Below, piece by piece: positions 20,651 through 33,597 of a DNA stretch of 64,000 bases. The DNA is from Plantago major (taxonomy: Eukaryota; Streptophyta; Magnoliopsida; Lamiales; Plantaginaceae). Where the stretch lies: positions 65,335,187-65,399,186 of the forward strand of contig CM048839.1 in NCBI GenBank assembly GCA_026545765.1, read 5' to 3'. Both the position numbers and the translations under genes were made by a program. Below the pieces are notes generated by a model, which was not told where the DNA came from, made no database searches, and saw nothing but the letters and a program-made list of their open reading frames with translations. The stretch's first letter is position 1. The number at the start of each line of letters is the position of its first letter.

Positions 20651-20825
20651 ACCATTTAGTTAATAAAAAAAAGTACCATCACCTGATCATGTGATGTCTC
20701 CAAGCAACGCTTTCAGGGCCACTTGTAAGTCTTGATTTCTTCATCTTTTCCTTGTCCCAACTTTCTTTTTTTTATGTCTCGTGTCCACCTTTGTAGAAAG
20801 TACCTTTGAGGAATTGATTCTACGT
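20181..20825 (-). pseudogene. C-terminal exon of a MULE/FAR1-type transposase, truncated
   Basis: The leftward frame 20492-20181 (103 codons) ends with VPNLETTIFDPPHIKTKGRS followed by KARIKGPLE. The pattern DPP...KTKGR.K.R is the usual C-terminus of FAR1/MULE transposase-like proteins. The preceding helix (RRMLEDSYQRDLLAINELVG) also fits. More exon-like sequence lies up to about 20760, and the rest is cut off at 20825 by gypsy element B1. It faces the Ulp1-like gene tail to tail, as in MULEs carrying both genes. The zinc SWIM and catalytic regions are not in the window. Confidence 0.6.
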
Positions 20826-22587
20826 TAATGTGCACTCAGAGATTTCATTTTTCATTGTAGAACCTGTAATCCCTAAATACAATCAAGATTAAATTTATAA
20901 CTCGACAGTCCTCAAATCCACAGTTTATAGCGGAAAGTTGACTCGGGATGTCGTTCTCCACGGACATTTAGCATAGGAACAAGTAAATAATCGTTTGTAA
21001 ATTGTATGCAGAAAAGTAAACAGATTGATCGCAGACAGATTAATTAAATCACAGTAAACCCTAATTGCTTTGATGTATTTGATGGTGTGAAGCGTAAAGG
21101 ATCCCCGACCTCCCTCTGCTATGATACTCCCAACAGTTAGAATCAAACAACGTACTAGCCATCTACAGGCAGCAAAGAAACATGCCAAAAAGATTAAGTC
21201 ATAGTTAATCCAGACACCTTAACTTACCAACAATGTGTTGTGTCACTCAACACACTATTTTGTCACGTTTTCAGACAAATCATACAGGATAATGTATAAT
21301 CCGTTACCAAGTCGTAGTCAGTAAGGATTTCGCTCATAAAGTGTTGGACGAATAAAGAACAAGCACGAATTACGTTTTAAAACTAATTCATTAATATATC
21401 ACGGTATATAAAGAAGTAGCAAAAGAAGAGTTACGACAGTTCACCTTTACGAAAGAAAATTATCTACTCATAATATCCTTCTAAAATAATGACATTGAAA
21501 TCATCAACAGTAATAGAGGAAGAAATCGAATCCAGTAAAGAAGATGAAATCGAAACTAGGAAAGAAGAAAAGGAAAAGAAAGCTTAGTCTTTGATGTCTT
21601 CGTCCAGTTGCTAGGGTTTTCTCCCTGTTCTTTGATTCTTCTCCCTGTAGATGTCGATCTTGGTGCTACAGTAGGGTTGGGGTTTCACTTCCCTGGGGAC
21701 TGGTTCTCTCTCAAGAGAGCTACTTTTGGGGTTTCACTTCCCCGAGGACTTGTTCTCTCTTTCGAGAGCTTGCTCTCTGAGCGGTGTACAATTATGAGAC
21801 CCCTGAGGTATTATTTATAGTTGAATTTTCGTGCTCTGGATATCCCTGTCTAGCAAGAAAAGCTAAAAGGCAGGCTGAGGCCTGACGGATCGGAAAAAGG
21901 CTGTCTGGCCTAAGTGTTAGCTGTTTCACTTTCCGGGCTGATTTCGGACCTCTAAACTTCGTTTTCTTGGAAAGTGTAAAGCACCAAAGTTTTAGAATTT
22001 CCAATAAGATTTCCATCCATTCGACATGAGCTTGAATCAGACTTGTAGAACTCTGTTTACAGCCAAAACAGTGCCCCTTGGTCGATTTCTCCAAGATTAT
22101 GTATATAAGTTTTCTTCGTTCTTCGATTTCGAGCTTCGTAATCTCGTTATCTTGAAAAGTTTCCTACTTCAGCATTTCTCGGGGATTCGAAATCTTCGCA
22201 ACGGTAAGTGGCACGACCTCATCGGACTTCTCTAGCTCCATGTAGAATTTTCGTGCTTCCTTACTTTCCTTGGTTTTGCACTTTCGAACATGTCTTCTAC
22301 AAAGTTGTAGCATCTTCAATTACCCTTGCGCTGGTTGGCCATATGACATGTTTTGACTCCTTGAACTTCGTGCAATGGCGAATTCGGCGTATTTGCTTTA
22401 CTTTCTCGATTTCGCACAACTATGTTGTTTTGGTGCCTGAAATCGTGCAATTTCTCAAAAACGCGATCATGACCTACATAAAACACGCGAAGTTGGTAAT
22501 CGACCATTAAACGATACAAATATTGCATCTAAGGCAAAAAACGATGGTCTAAAATCATGCTATATCGCACATTTCATTATCAGATCA
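20826..22587 (-). repeat. 3' LTR of element B1
   Basis: On the minus strand it starts TGATCTGATAATGAAATGTG, alignable to B2's TGATGTGACGTCGAAATGTG, and is preceded by the purine tract GGTTTGGGGGTG. It ends near GAGTGCACATTA. TATAAATA (21819-21812 minus) and the following CTCTC/GAGAG-rich leader match B2 at 45310-45440. It is longer than B2's LTR (about 1760 versus 1511 bases). Confidence 0.75.
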
Positions 22588-24605
22588 CACCCCCAAACCA
22601 GTTTCTTGCTCATCCTTGAGCAAGGCAATAACGATAATTAAGAAGTGACCATGAAATGAGCAGCAAGAATAAAGCACCACATAGATAAGCAGCCAGTTTC
22701 TAGGGTTTCATACTCTATCGACTCGCTTAGTTTCAACTCCAACTTATGACTCCACAACAAACAAGTAACAAGTAGGCATCACTCACTACATCCAGCGGTT
22801 ACAAGTGTAACCCAATGTCCTTATAGGTGTACTTCAAAATCATTACCTTGCGGTAACGTTATGTAATCCTGCTCCCAAAAGTCAGGGCATAAATCAAAGT
22901 AGTACTCAGATGGGCTTGGTAAGTAAAATAGGTAGGATAATATAGAGGAGTGTTTGGCCAAGCTTCATTAAAAGATAACAAGGTAGAATAAAGGGTATTT
23001 CAGGGGGGACTTATCCTTTCAAACACCGAGTTCCTTCCTTCGATTTCGTCCTCTCTCAACAACAAATTCTTCAACACCTCCTTTATCATCATAACTACTC
23101 CATCGGTTGCTTCACACAGACTACTTGCTCCTTTATTTTTTCTTTTTTCTTTTTCTTTTTCTTTTGACATACCATTTTTTGCAGTCGTTTTATGGACTTG
23201 TATAGCTTTTGGTTGGCCATCATTGGGCTCTTTTAATCTCTACATGTTCTAGTAGTGTCTGTTTTACCGAATTCCGCACTTTTGTGCGTGCTGGTTTGGT
23301 ATACATGCCATCAACCCGCACGGACATGTAGCTTTTTAGGGCCACGCCAGTATGTGGGTAGTATCAGTAACATGCCCAAGACGAAAACGACGATCACAAG
23401 GACCACAGATCAACTCCGAGACTTTTGTACCTTTGCTTTTTTCGGTACTTTCTTTTGTATTTTTTTTCTGGAGCAAGAGCGAGTGAATTTTAGCACCGGT
23501 AATATAACAGTAGGGCCAACAAGGTTATCTTCGATAATGTTCATCTTCCACTTCTCCCCCAAACCAATTTCTCGAATAAGGGTTAGGGTTTTCTTCTCTA
23601 CTTTCCCCCAAACCAATTCTCGATCATGATCAAAAGATGATTTTCCTCAATTGTTTGAAACTCGTTGCTTTGTTTCTTCGTTCAAGCTCGGCGGCAGGTT
23701 GCTGTCTCCGCATAAGTAAAGCAAGTATAGGATATATGGTGGAGTTTAATAATGGCTAAAAAAGCTTTCAAAGGCGTTTATGAAAGGTATAGAAAAGGAT
23801 TCAGAAAGGTAAGTACTACTAATCATATTCATGCTACTAAAAAATAAAGACTCAAGCGTAGCAGTGTTCACACGGTTGCACAGAGGACTTCAATTAGAGT
23901 AGCAAGTAAACTCATTCATCAAAGTAGCATGGCTCGGATTCGGTCAGAGCATATATTCAGCAAGCAGCGAAGCAAGAAAACAAATTCACAGCCCCTCATC
24001 TTAGTTATGGTTCACACTCAATACTCTTCCAGAGATCAAAACTTTTTCAGAAAGGCAAGTAACCCTAGATGCAACGGATAAGAGTAAATCTAGTTCTTAG
24101 ACGTAATTAACTATAACTTGACTAAGTGTGAATATTTTAAAAGCTTCTACATACCAAGCAAGTTAGCAAGCAGTAGTCAAATCAAATTCTTCCCCCAAAC
24201 CTAGCAGAAAGCAGATAGGAAACTAGGAAAGCAAAGAAGAAAAATGACAGATACTCCCCTCTAGGTGCTATACTTCCATGCTTGTTCATTCAATTCCTCC
24301 TCCGCGTATCACCTTGGTCTCCCAGTTGTGAATCGCTCACGAGCTCCCCCAAAGAGTTTATTCATCTTGTTATGGGTATCCTCCTTCGTTCTTCCATGGT
24401 ACCTGGGCTCAAAAGTGTGTGAGATAGCATGTTTGGAGTGAAATCTCATGGGATCTTCCTCCCCCAAACCTGATGTCTGGTGCAGAAATCAAAAATGAAA
24501 AGTAAAAAGTGCAAATGCAAGTGCGTAAGATAAACATGACCATGGGTTGTCTCCCAACAAGCGCTTGTTTTAGGTCTTATAACTCGACTCCTATTCAGAG
24601 ATGAC
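22588..24605 (-). other. Non-coding 3' interior of element B1
   Basis: No recognisable ORF. It contains the conserved block with hairpin CGCACTTTTGTGCG (plus strand) at 23275-23288, and repeated CCCCCAAACC words (near 22590, 23560, 23605, 24190 and 24470) that look like polypurine-tract copies on the element strand. Confidence 0.6.
23275..23288 (-). repeat. Conserved hairpin CGCACAAAAGTGCG (element B1 copy)
   Basis: The same five-base-pair stem and AAAA loop as in D and E, with shared flanks: GCGGGTTGATGGCATGTATA and then CCAAACCAGCA before it, and GGAATTCGGTAAAACAGACA after it, in element sense. Confidence 0.85.
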
Positions 24606-25925
24606 TTAGTTGTCGAGGTTCGGACCCTCGACCTTGTTGGAGCACTTTTTCAACAATTCGTTCGTATCTCCATCCCAACGCCTCATCGCTTCTTCTTTGA
24701 AATCTTCCCCTACGGGATCCATGCAAAATTGGAACATATATGAAGTATATTCCTTTCTTCGCTCGTCCTTGATCACATCCACGAAGAAAAGTTGCTCCAC
24801 TATGTTTTCTTCCATCAGATCCGGCATTATATACCCAAATTCTTCTTCATCTCCCAAATGAAAATCGTTAGCGCTCTCGCAGCAACCTCTTTCAACTCTT
24901 TTTCCTTCTTCTAGTAAATCTCCAATCGAGTTGAAACGTTTCTTTTGTCCATCGATAATCAGGCTGTAATTCTTTTCTCCAACGTCTACCACTGCTTCTA
25001 GTCTATGTAAAGTTAGTCGTCCTTTCAATGTCTTTGATCTTACTCCATTCCCGTCCATGTCCATTACCAAGAAGTCCAGTCCCGATCTCACACCTCCAAT
25101 CTCTACAGGTAAACCTCTGATTTCCCCAGCACATTTCTTTGTCGAATTGTTGGCCAGCTGGACGCTAGTTCCACATGATTCTATTCTGTCTTTAATCCCT
25201 ATATTCTTCGCCTAAGCCAATGGCATAAGATATACGTTGGCTCCAAGGTCTATCATGCAATTCACCTTTCTTCCCTTCACTCCAATCATCAAGCTGAGCT
25301 GTCCCAGATCTCCTATTCCTCTCCTCATGATATCTGATCCTTCTCTCCATGCCACTCCGATGTAGGCCTTCTTTCGGTTAAAGAATTCCCTTACAACGAC
25401 CATGTAGTCAGATGGGTATAGAGTAAACAGGTCTTGCATTGGCACTAGAATTGATTGGCTCTCCATGTTTCCTTTAGCCTTTTTCTTAGCAGCTTTCTTG
25501 ATGTCGTTTGCAATTCTTCCTGGGAAAGGTAGATACTTCAAATTTACTAACTTACCGATCACGGACATAACAAATCCCTTCTCGAGCCAATATTTATAAT
25601 CACGTCCCCTTCTGCAGTCTTCTTTTGCTTTATTCTTCTCTTCCTCCCCATTCGAACCTTTGACTTCTACTACTTCCTTATTCTTCTTCTTCCCCCTAGC
25701 GTCTTCTTTACTTCTTGGAACAGAATCTGGTGATGTTATCCCACTCCCAGTGGTTATCGATCCTATGTATTCCATGCGTTGCTCCTTTAATTCTTCTACC
25801 TTGTTATCCATATCTCTTACTACGATCTTCATCGCCAACATTTCCTCTTCCACCCCTTCAAACTTCTCACTTAGTTTCTTCAGCTCTTTGCTGACCACCA
25901 CGAACTGTTTGTGAAGGAAATTCAC
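24606..25925 (-). pseudogene. Element B1 gag C-terminus and retropepsin
   Basis: The frame 25925-25212 begins with a coiled-coil-like segment (FVVVSKELKKLSEKFEGVEE). It continues with MEYIGSITTGSGITSPDSVP and ends in VNCMIDLGANVYLMPLA, the plant gypsy protease active site in its usual DLGA form. A stop just after LMPLA (25212) splits it from the rest of the protease, RGLPVEIGG...LDFLVMDMDG...SKTLKGRLTLH (25091-24606). Compared with B2 (47447-48414) residue order is conserved throughout. Acidic and charged linkers vary most. Confidence 0.75.
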
Positions 25926-25945
25926 TAGAGCTCGATTATCACTGC

Positions 25946-27384
25946 TGTTAGGAATATCTGTTTAGATTTTGATCAGTAAACCATAATAACTTATCTTAGC
26001 TCAGAAGGGTAACTAGTACTCTTAGTTCACTTGAACATTGTAAAAGAGGAAACTTACTGAGTATGTTAGTATAGCAAATCTTGTATAGGATGTTAGGTCT
26101 CGGAATGTAAGTTTTATATCTTTAAAGAAGACCAAGAAGGAAGCATCCAGTGGAAGAACTCTTTGATTGAAGATCGGATAAGATTGTCAAGACTAAGGAA
26201 AATGTATCATCGATAACTTGCTCAGATACCTTGAGAAACTAAGTGTACGAGAGACAAGCGTTTCAATAGGTTTCGATGCACTAAAGGTCACTGAGAACGG
26301 ACTTTCAAAGCCTCGGATAGCTTGCATTGTTCGATTGACACTCTACAGACAAAAGTTAGTACATTGCATTTATTACGTGAGCGAGATGTACGAGCAAAGA
26401 GGAAATATATGAAAGAGACAAAGCTCATCTTTGTACTAACTTGGATATCGTTAGTTTGAATTTCATTAAGCCTAACGGATAGTAATTCGAATGGCATGAT
26501 TTTCAACTATAAATATCACCACTTAGAATGCTTGAAAACACATCTTGAACTACTTCGATCATACATTACATTCAAGCATACAAGCCTTCTGCCTACTTAC
26601 TCTCTAGGTTACTGTTGCGATTAAAGTTCTTGAATTCTAAGTAGCACGAAAGTTCTAAGTGTCCTGATCCTTAACAAGAATTGTATATTGTGAAAGAGTT
26701 GAATCCTGAAGATATAGTTGCAACTCATATCTATATTCATTCTTTTAAACAACATCAAGAATTGGGTCTGTAAAGAACAAGTTACCATACATTGTAAAGT
26801 GTATTAAATAATCTTGATTCTACAGAGGACTACTACATAACTGCAGAAGTTATTAAGAGCCTGCTCACTTGACAAAGTACCATAACTAAAACACCAACTG
26901 TCATTGATCATAAGAAATACTTAGTTTAGGAAACTATGGAATAGCTCAAAGGTTACTGGGTAGAGGAAGTACTTGGTTGGGAAAACCAGGGAATAACTCA
27001 TGGGGAAGTACTTGGTTGGTAAACCAGTGTTAAAAGGATCAAGAGATAGGATTTTGTAAGGAAAACTCATTATCCTATCTTAGTGAATTCAAGTCCTGAG
27101 AAAGGGTGAGTGGATTAGTTGAGGGATTACGCCACCCTCAGATACCACTATAAAGCTTTGTGTTATTTACTTACTGTACTTACTTTCTGTATTCTTATTA
27201 CTTGCTGAGTACTTATACACTTCATAGCTTGCTGAGCACATGCACTTATCTGAAAAGACTTTCGCTCTCTGAGACTAAGTATCAGATACCTTCACAAGTA
27301 TATGAGAAACTGTTTTATCGTCAAAAGTTTTAAAAGGCTATTCACCCCCTTTAGTCTTTTACATTGTCATTATCTGGACCAACA
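25946..27384 (+). repeat. 5' LTR of copia element A
   Basis: Starts TGTTAGGAATATCTG, ends ATCTGGACCAACA, and has TATAAATA at 26508-26515. Relatives are the solo LTR at 2847-4471 and the LTR at 50003-51457, both in opposite orientation. The G/C run that is long in those copies is only C5 here (27345-27349). Confidence 0.9.
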
Positions 27385-27386
27385 AG

Positions 27387-27398
27387 TGGTATCAGAGC
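27387..27398 (+). other. Primer-binding site of copia element A
   Basis: TGGTATCAGAGC, complementary to the 3' end of initiator tRNA-Met, two bases after the LTR. This is the standard site of plant copia elements. Confidence 0.9.
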
Positions 27399-27499
27399 GG
27401 GAGGTTCCCAAGCCTTCTGCACTGAACCTAGATTCTAGATAAGTGCCCACTAATCGCTTACTACATGCACTTGATCTGTTTGTTTAGTGTGTTTATTGC

Positions 27500-29900
27500 A
27501 TGATGTCTTTAAGCGACACTCCCGTTCTCAAGCCAGAGAACTATGAAAAATGGAAGAATAACATGATGCTTCACCTGGAAGCTATCAGTGATGAGATGAT
27601 TGAAGTGATAAAGAATGGCCCCATAGTCATTCGATAAGAAAAGCAAGTCATTGAAGTTTCAAATGGTCGAGACGAGGAACCTACTGACACAGATGCTGCT
27701 GGTTCCTCCACATCTGGAACAACTACAAGTGGAAGACCAACTGGTGAAATTGTCTATGAACCAAAGCCTAGACATATATGGACATCGGAAGATTCCAAGA
27801 GAAATAGGCTTGATGGTCAAGCAAGAAACATCATCATACGCTCTACTCTAGACCACATACAGTGCAAACTGTGGTGTGAAAAAAGCAGCGAAGAGGCACA
27901 GTCACGATTGAAGAAATGCATTGACCTTTGTGAAAACCAAGGAAAATAAGTTCGAAGTTTTGCAGCTCAAATTCCAAAACTTCAAACAAGGTCCCACTGA
28001 GACTCTTGAAGAACATGATTTCAGGTTCACAACATTGATGAGTGAGATGGCTGCATTTGGAGAGAGTGGGAGATATTCTAACTCTGAAAAGGTTAAGACT
28101 ATCGTGAGAAGTCTAAATCAAAACTGGGAACACACTGAGTACTTCTATTTTTAACTAAGGAGTGCCTAACATCACTCCAATTGAGCTTTTGTCACACTTG
28201 GCAACTGTCAACTATGAGATAAAGCAATGAGGACATATGGCTACTGAAACATCGCAGAATGTCTCTCTAGTAACTCAAGGTACTTCTGAAAAGAAGGATA
28301 CCAAAGAGGTGACTGAGAAAAATGCTCTTGCTGTAAAGCATATGAGAAAGTACGTCAATCAGGAGATTTAAAGAAGAAGGACCAAAGAGAAGCTGAAAAA
28401 GCATCTAGGTCCCAACTATCACCAGTACAAAAGTATGCAATTGACTAGCTCGCTGAACAAGCCTGCTCAGCAAGCATCGAGTACTGAGGGAGAAGAAATC
28501 GGAAATGATATCTGTTTCTATTGTTAGAAACTTGATCATTTTAAAAGAGACTGCCCAGCTTATAACAAGCTAAAGAAAGGTGACAAGAAAGATAGGATAA
28601 ATTTCAAGAGAGGTCAGAGAGCTATGCTCACTGAAGAAAGAAAAAAGATTCAAATCCAACTGGATGCTCTTGATCTTGACTCTGAGTCTGAGGATGAAGA
28701 TTCAGATGATTCTAAACTTCCATCACCAGAGCTGTGTGGCATCACTCATGAATTGGTTGACTTTGGTCAAAAGAAAAAGGAGATGTGTGGGGTTGCTGAG
28801 GAGATCTATCCAGATTGCTCCAACATTGAGCCATGCCTAATGGCTGATGATGTAACCACTATTTCTCACTTTTTAAATTATGAGAGTGATCTTTTTGAAA
28901 GAGAATTAAAGATCTAGAAAAGCTAAGAAAGGATCTTGATCTTTATGAAAGAGAATTTATGGTTGTCCAAGCTAGAACCAAGATTCTTGAAGCTGAAAAG
29001 AAATCTCTTGAAAAGGAGTGCTCACAACTGCATAAGCTATCTGAGACAAAGGATGCTAAGAATGCATTTCTAAAGGCACAGATAGCTGAGACAGGAAAGT
29101 TACACAAAAAGGCAATAGACATGCTTCAAAAGAAGTGTGAAGGTCTTCTTTCTGAGAACAATGAACTCAAATAGAAAGAATTATCCTTCCAATCTTATGC
29201 CAAAGCTTGTGACACTCTCACTGAAGTACACTCTTACCTAAGAGATTCTTCAGAGAAAGGAGGACTTGGGCTAGACACACAAACAAATAGTTCTACCACT
29301 CTGAACAAGAGTGATGAAAGAATGACATTTGTTAGTGGTCTGTAAGGTGGTTCTCAAACAACCCATAGCATTGGTCAGAAAGCTAAGGTTGCTGACAAAG
29401 GAAAGGCAGTTGCGACCATGTCTTTAAGGGAAAAACAAGCCACAAAGAAATATGATGGGAAAGTTCTTGCAAAGGAATAAAACACTGGAAAGTGTAACCA
29501 GCCACAATGCTACGTCTCTCAAAAAGGGAAGAATGCTGGAGCTGGCAAATTCTCTAATGTCACGTTTTCTGGAAAGAAAGATGACCTAGAGACAAGTAAG
29601 GCTGCTGAGAGAAGATCTCAGTCAGCAGCAGGTGCTCGAAATGGCATTGGCTATAAAGCCATCGGGAAACAACTTGCTCCCGTGTATAAACTAGAGGAAG
29701 AACGATGGATGAAAGCTAGGATTGCTCACAAAAATCAACATAAGTGGAAGAAAGAACAAACCACAAGCAATCTGAATGCCAGGGCAAGGAGGAATCTGAG
29801 AAGGAAAGCTAATTTCGCTAAAAAGCAGACTCAGCAACCTGACAGGTATCTGAAAGCACCACGAGGAGCATCAGGAAAACACCAAGAGGGAAAATAGTTC
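27500..29900 (+). pseudogene. Copia element A gag region
   Basis: From ATG at 27500: MSLSDTPVLKPENYEKWKNN, the N-terminal gag segment of UBN2/DUF4219 type. A TAA after about 45 codons, several frameshifts, and a TAG inside the zinc knuckle (CFYC-stop-KLDHFKRDC near 28510) break it. Downstream are an acidic tract (LDSESEDEDSDDSKLPSPEL, about 28670) and coiled-coil-rich sequence (28959-29174). A basic segment with KWKKEQTTSNLNARARRNLR follows at 29740-29900. The left part of A' at 48571-49885 is a close relative on the other strand. Confidence 0.8.
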
Positions 29901-30067
29901 TTGATAAGAATGATATTAGTAATTTACCTAGAATTTCTCCTTATGTTCCTATCAGGCAAAAGAATGTCCCTAAGAAATTCACTCAAAAATGGATTCCTAC
30001 TGGGAGATACTTTAGCCTAGATGGTTCCATTGTTGGAATGAGAACCTAACTCCATGTTTCCTGTTTT

Positions 30068-31380
30068 GTGCAAAACACTCTACAGAAGAATCTAACGTGG
30101 CACTTGCAATGTGGATGTGAGAAGCACATGACAAGAGACAAAGCAAATTTGGTTAACTACAGAGTGTGCGATACAGGACCAGATATCAGGTTTGCTGGAG
30201 GAGAAGTGAATCCAACCGTAGGATTTGGAGATCTGAAAATTGGAGCCCTCACAATCACTGGAGTACTACATGTAGAGGGATTGAAATATAATCTTCTCAG
30301 CATGAGTCAATTTGCTGACAAGGGGTTCTCAGTAAAGATCAAATCTAAATTCTGCAAGTTGATTGACAATGAGTCAAAGCAGGGAGTCTTGGTTGCTAGG
30401 CGGAAAGGAAGTCTATGTTGCTGACTGGGCATCTGCCACAACTGAAGAATGCCCCATGGTGAGTTGATCTGGCTACACTGAAGAAAATTGGCTATGGCAC
30501 AAAAGGATGAGTCACTTGAATTTCAAAACACTAAACAAGCTAGCCAAGAAAAAATTGGTTGTTGGATTACCTAAGATGGCATACAGAAAAGATGGTGTAT
30601 GCTCAGCTTTCCAATTAGGGAAACAAGCCAAAACATCTTTCAAGTCTAAAACTAGACATTCCAGTGTGAGGCCACTGCAACTGTTACATATGGATCTCTT
30701 TGAGTCCTCAGTAACTAGTTATGCAGGAAAGAAGTATGGTCTGATTGTTGTAGATGACTACTCAAGATTCACTTGGGTTGTTTTTTCTTAAACAGAAATC
30801 TGACGCAAGGGTCGAGATACCAAGCATGTTGAATAAGCTTGAAGTCATGAAAAATGACAAGGTATCTGTGATCAGAATAGACCATGGTACTGAGTTTGTA
30901 AACTAGTACATAAAAGTGTTTTGTACTTGCAAAGGTATACAACATCAATTATCTTCAGTAAGGACACCACAACAAAATGGTGTTGCTGAAAGAAAGAATG
31001 GGACCCTAAAAGAGGCAGCAAGAACAATGCTTGCTGACACTGATATAAGTGAAATCTATTGGGTTGAAGCAGTAAATACAACATGCTACACTCAAAATAG
31101 ATGTTTGATCAACAAACACCATGACAAGACTCCCTATGAGTTATTGATTAGTAGACCCCCTAGTATCAAATATTTAATGGTCTTTGGTTGCATATGTTTT
31201 GTTCTTAACAATGGTAAAGAATATCTACGAACATTTCAACCAAAGGCATGTGAAGGAGTATTTCTTGGTTATTCAATGAATAGCAAAGCTTACAGAATCT
31301 ACAACAAAAGGACACAAAACATTGAAGATTCTGTCCATGTAGTATTCTATGAAGGAAACAATAAAGTACCCTTGAATTAA
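30068..31380 (+). pseudogene. Copia element A pre-integrase and integrase region
   Basis: A Gag-pre-integrase segment (GVLHVEGLKYNLLSMSQFAD; MSHLNFKTLNKLAKKKLVVG with the HHCC zinc motif partly degraded, CSAFQLGK) is followed by the integrase core. The catalytic positions are HMDLFES, then RIDHGTEFVN, then TPQQNGVAERKNGTL, giving the D-D-E triad. Frame breaks occur near 30420, 30480, 30790 and 30905. It ends in the usual C-terminal part (TPYELLISRPPSIKYLMVFG). Not functional as it stands. Confidence 0.85.
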
Positions 31381-31613
31381 GTACTCTCAGATAGGTTCAA
31401 GGAACTTATGATCAAGGATTTTAAACAAGAATCTCCAATGGGAAATAATTCTGTCATTCACTTAGAGGATGAGTCTGACGAAGAAAGGCAACCATTACCA
31501 AGTAACAACTAGATGATTCTAAGGCATGATGAAGAGTTTCCTATGAGAAATCCAGAAATGGATCAAGTTACTGAGAATCTTCATTATGAAGAGGTCTCGA
31601 AAGCGGAGGTTCT

Positions 31614-33434
31614 TTGAAATCATCTCGAGATACCCAAGTCACTGAACAAGTGTCAGATATCCCAAGCACATCACTTGTGCCAGATATCTTAGATACTGAT
31701 CAAGTATCTTATCATGATCATAGTGATACAGAAATGAATCATAATGATAATGATCCTACTAGTTCTAAACCCATTATAAAATGGATAAGAGATCATCCTG
31801 CAAAGGATGTGATAGGTCCTTTAGACCAAGGGGTAAGAACTTGGAGAGCAATTGATGAAAATGCAAATTCTCTCTATGGATGTTTCATCTCAGATATTGA
31901 ACCAAAGACTATTAAAGAAGCATTAAAAGACCAAGATTGTATCTTAGCAATGCAAGAAGAGTTGGATCAATTTGAGAGAAACAAAGCCTGTAAACTAGTT
32001 CCTTACATTCATGGAATATCTGTCATAGGAACTAAGTGGGTTTTCAGAAACAAAATGAATGAATCTGCTGAAATAACCAGAAACAAAGCAAGGTTGGTTG
32101 CCAAGGGATTTACCCAGACTGAAGGACTAGATTTTGATGAGTCATATGCTCCAGTTGCAAGATTGGATGCAATCAGATTATTTCTAGCATTTGCAGCTCA
32201 TAATGACTTTAAAGTTTACGAAATGGATGTCAACAGTGCATTTTTAAATGGTGAATTTGCTGAGGAAGTCTATGTTGAGCAACCACCTGGTTTTGATGTT
32301 TCCTCAGAAAGCAAGATGATCTATAAGCTTCAGAAAGCTCTATATGGACTAAAACAAGCTCCAAGAGCACGATATGATACTTTGGCAAAGTACTTGCTGG
32401 GAAGTGGATTCAAGAAAGGAGAAGTTGACAAAACTCTATTTACATTGAACCATGATGGGAAACTACTCTTAGTACAAATTTATGTTGATGACATAATCTT
32501 TGGAACTAAGGACAAGCAACTTTGTGAAGACTTTGCTGAGCTCATGAAAAGTAAATTTGAAATGAACATGATGGGAGAATTGAATTACTTCCTAGGGTTG
32601 CAAGTCAAGCAACTTAATGATGGAATATTCATTAGTCAAACAAAGTATGCAAAGGATATGCTCAACAAGTTTAATCTAAAGCCTTCTGAAAAGAATGCCA
32701 AGATACCAATGATCATTGGAACCAAGATGACCTATACTGAATTTGATAAGAGTGTTGAAGAACACAAGTATAGGAAATTAATTGGGTCTCTACTATACCT
32801 TACAGCAAGTAGACCAGATATTCAATATGCAGTTGGTGTATGTGCAAGATTTCAGACAAATCCAATGCAATCACACTATAACACCACTATGAAAATTCTA
32901 AGGTATGTTAAAGGTACAATAGAAGTTGGATTGTGGTACCTAAAAGAGAGTGGATTGAGTTTAGTTGGCTATTCAAATGCTGACTATACTGGATCAATGC
33001 TTGATAGAAAAAGTACTTCAGGAACATGTCAATTCCTTGGTGCTAGATTGATATCATGGTTCAGCAAGAAGCAAAACTCAATTGCCACTTCAACCATAGA
33101 AGCAGAGTATATTGCTGCTGGGTGTTGTGTGCTTCACAAATCTTGTGGATACAACAACAACTCAGAGACTATGAGATCAATGAAGAGAAAACTCCTATTT
33201 TCTGTGACAACATAAAGTGCTATTGCCATAACTCAGAATCCTAAGTATCATGCAAGAACAAAGTACATTGATGTTAGACACCACTTCATTAGAGATCATG
33301 TTGAAAAAGGCAATATTGAGATACTCAAGATTGGTACAGAAGACCAACTTGCAGTTATCTTCACAAAGCCTTTGCAAGAAAGTAGATTCCTGACATTGAG
33401 ACAAAGTATTGGATTGATGGAACTACCAAGGTGA
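31614..33434 (+). pseudogene. Copia element A reverse transcriptase and RNase H
   Basis: The longest open frame of the window (533 codons). RVT_2 motifs in order: [75 protein letters not shown], then YVDD at about residues 290-293 and FLGLQVKQL. The RNase H part follows ([29 protein letters not shown]). A frameshift near 33130 separates the last 70 codons (DVRHHFIRDHVEKGNIEI, FTKPLQESRF, stop 33432). Substitutions such as RARYD for the common RAWYD suggest decay. Confidence 0.88.
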
Positions 33435-33597
33435 AAAATTGGTCACTGAGACGGGAACTCATTGAGCCAATAAGAGAAGAACAAGGCTTTCTGAGAAAGA
33501 AAGGGACTTAAAGAATGAAGGAGATATCTAAGACGAGAACTCAGATATCAAGGCTAAAGTGTAAAAGTGGGTTAGAAAGGTATCTGAAACTGGTATT

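Larger units (their letters stand above)
20826..25945 (-). mobile_element. Gypsy-type element B1, 3' part, gag-protease but no RT
   Basis: In leftward order this consists of a gag C-terminus and aspartic protease region (25925-24606), a long non-coding stretch (24605-22588) and a 3' LTR (22587-20826). Protein and LTR similarity to the rightward element B2 (44771-48570) is clear. Its gag N-terminus and 5' LTR are missing because copia element A begins at 25946. No reverse transcriptase or integrase is encoded between the protease and the LTR, so it is non-autonomous. It interrupts the MULE transposase gene at 20825/20826. Confidence 0.78.
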
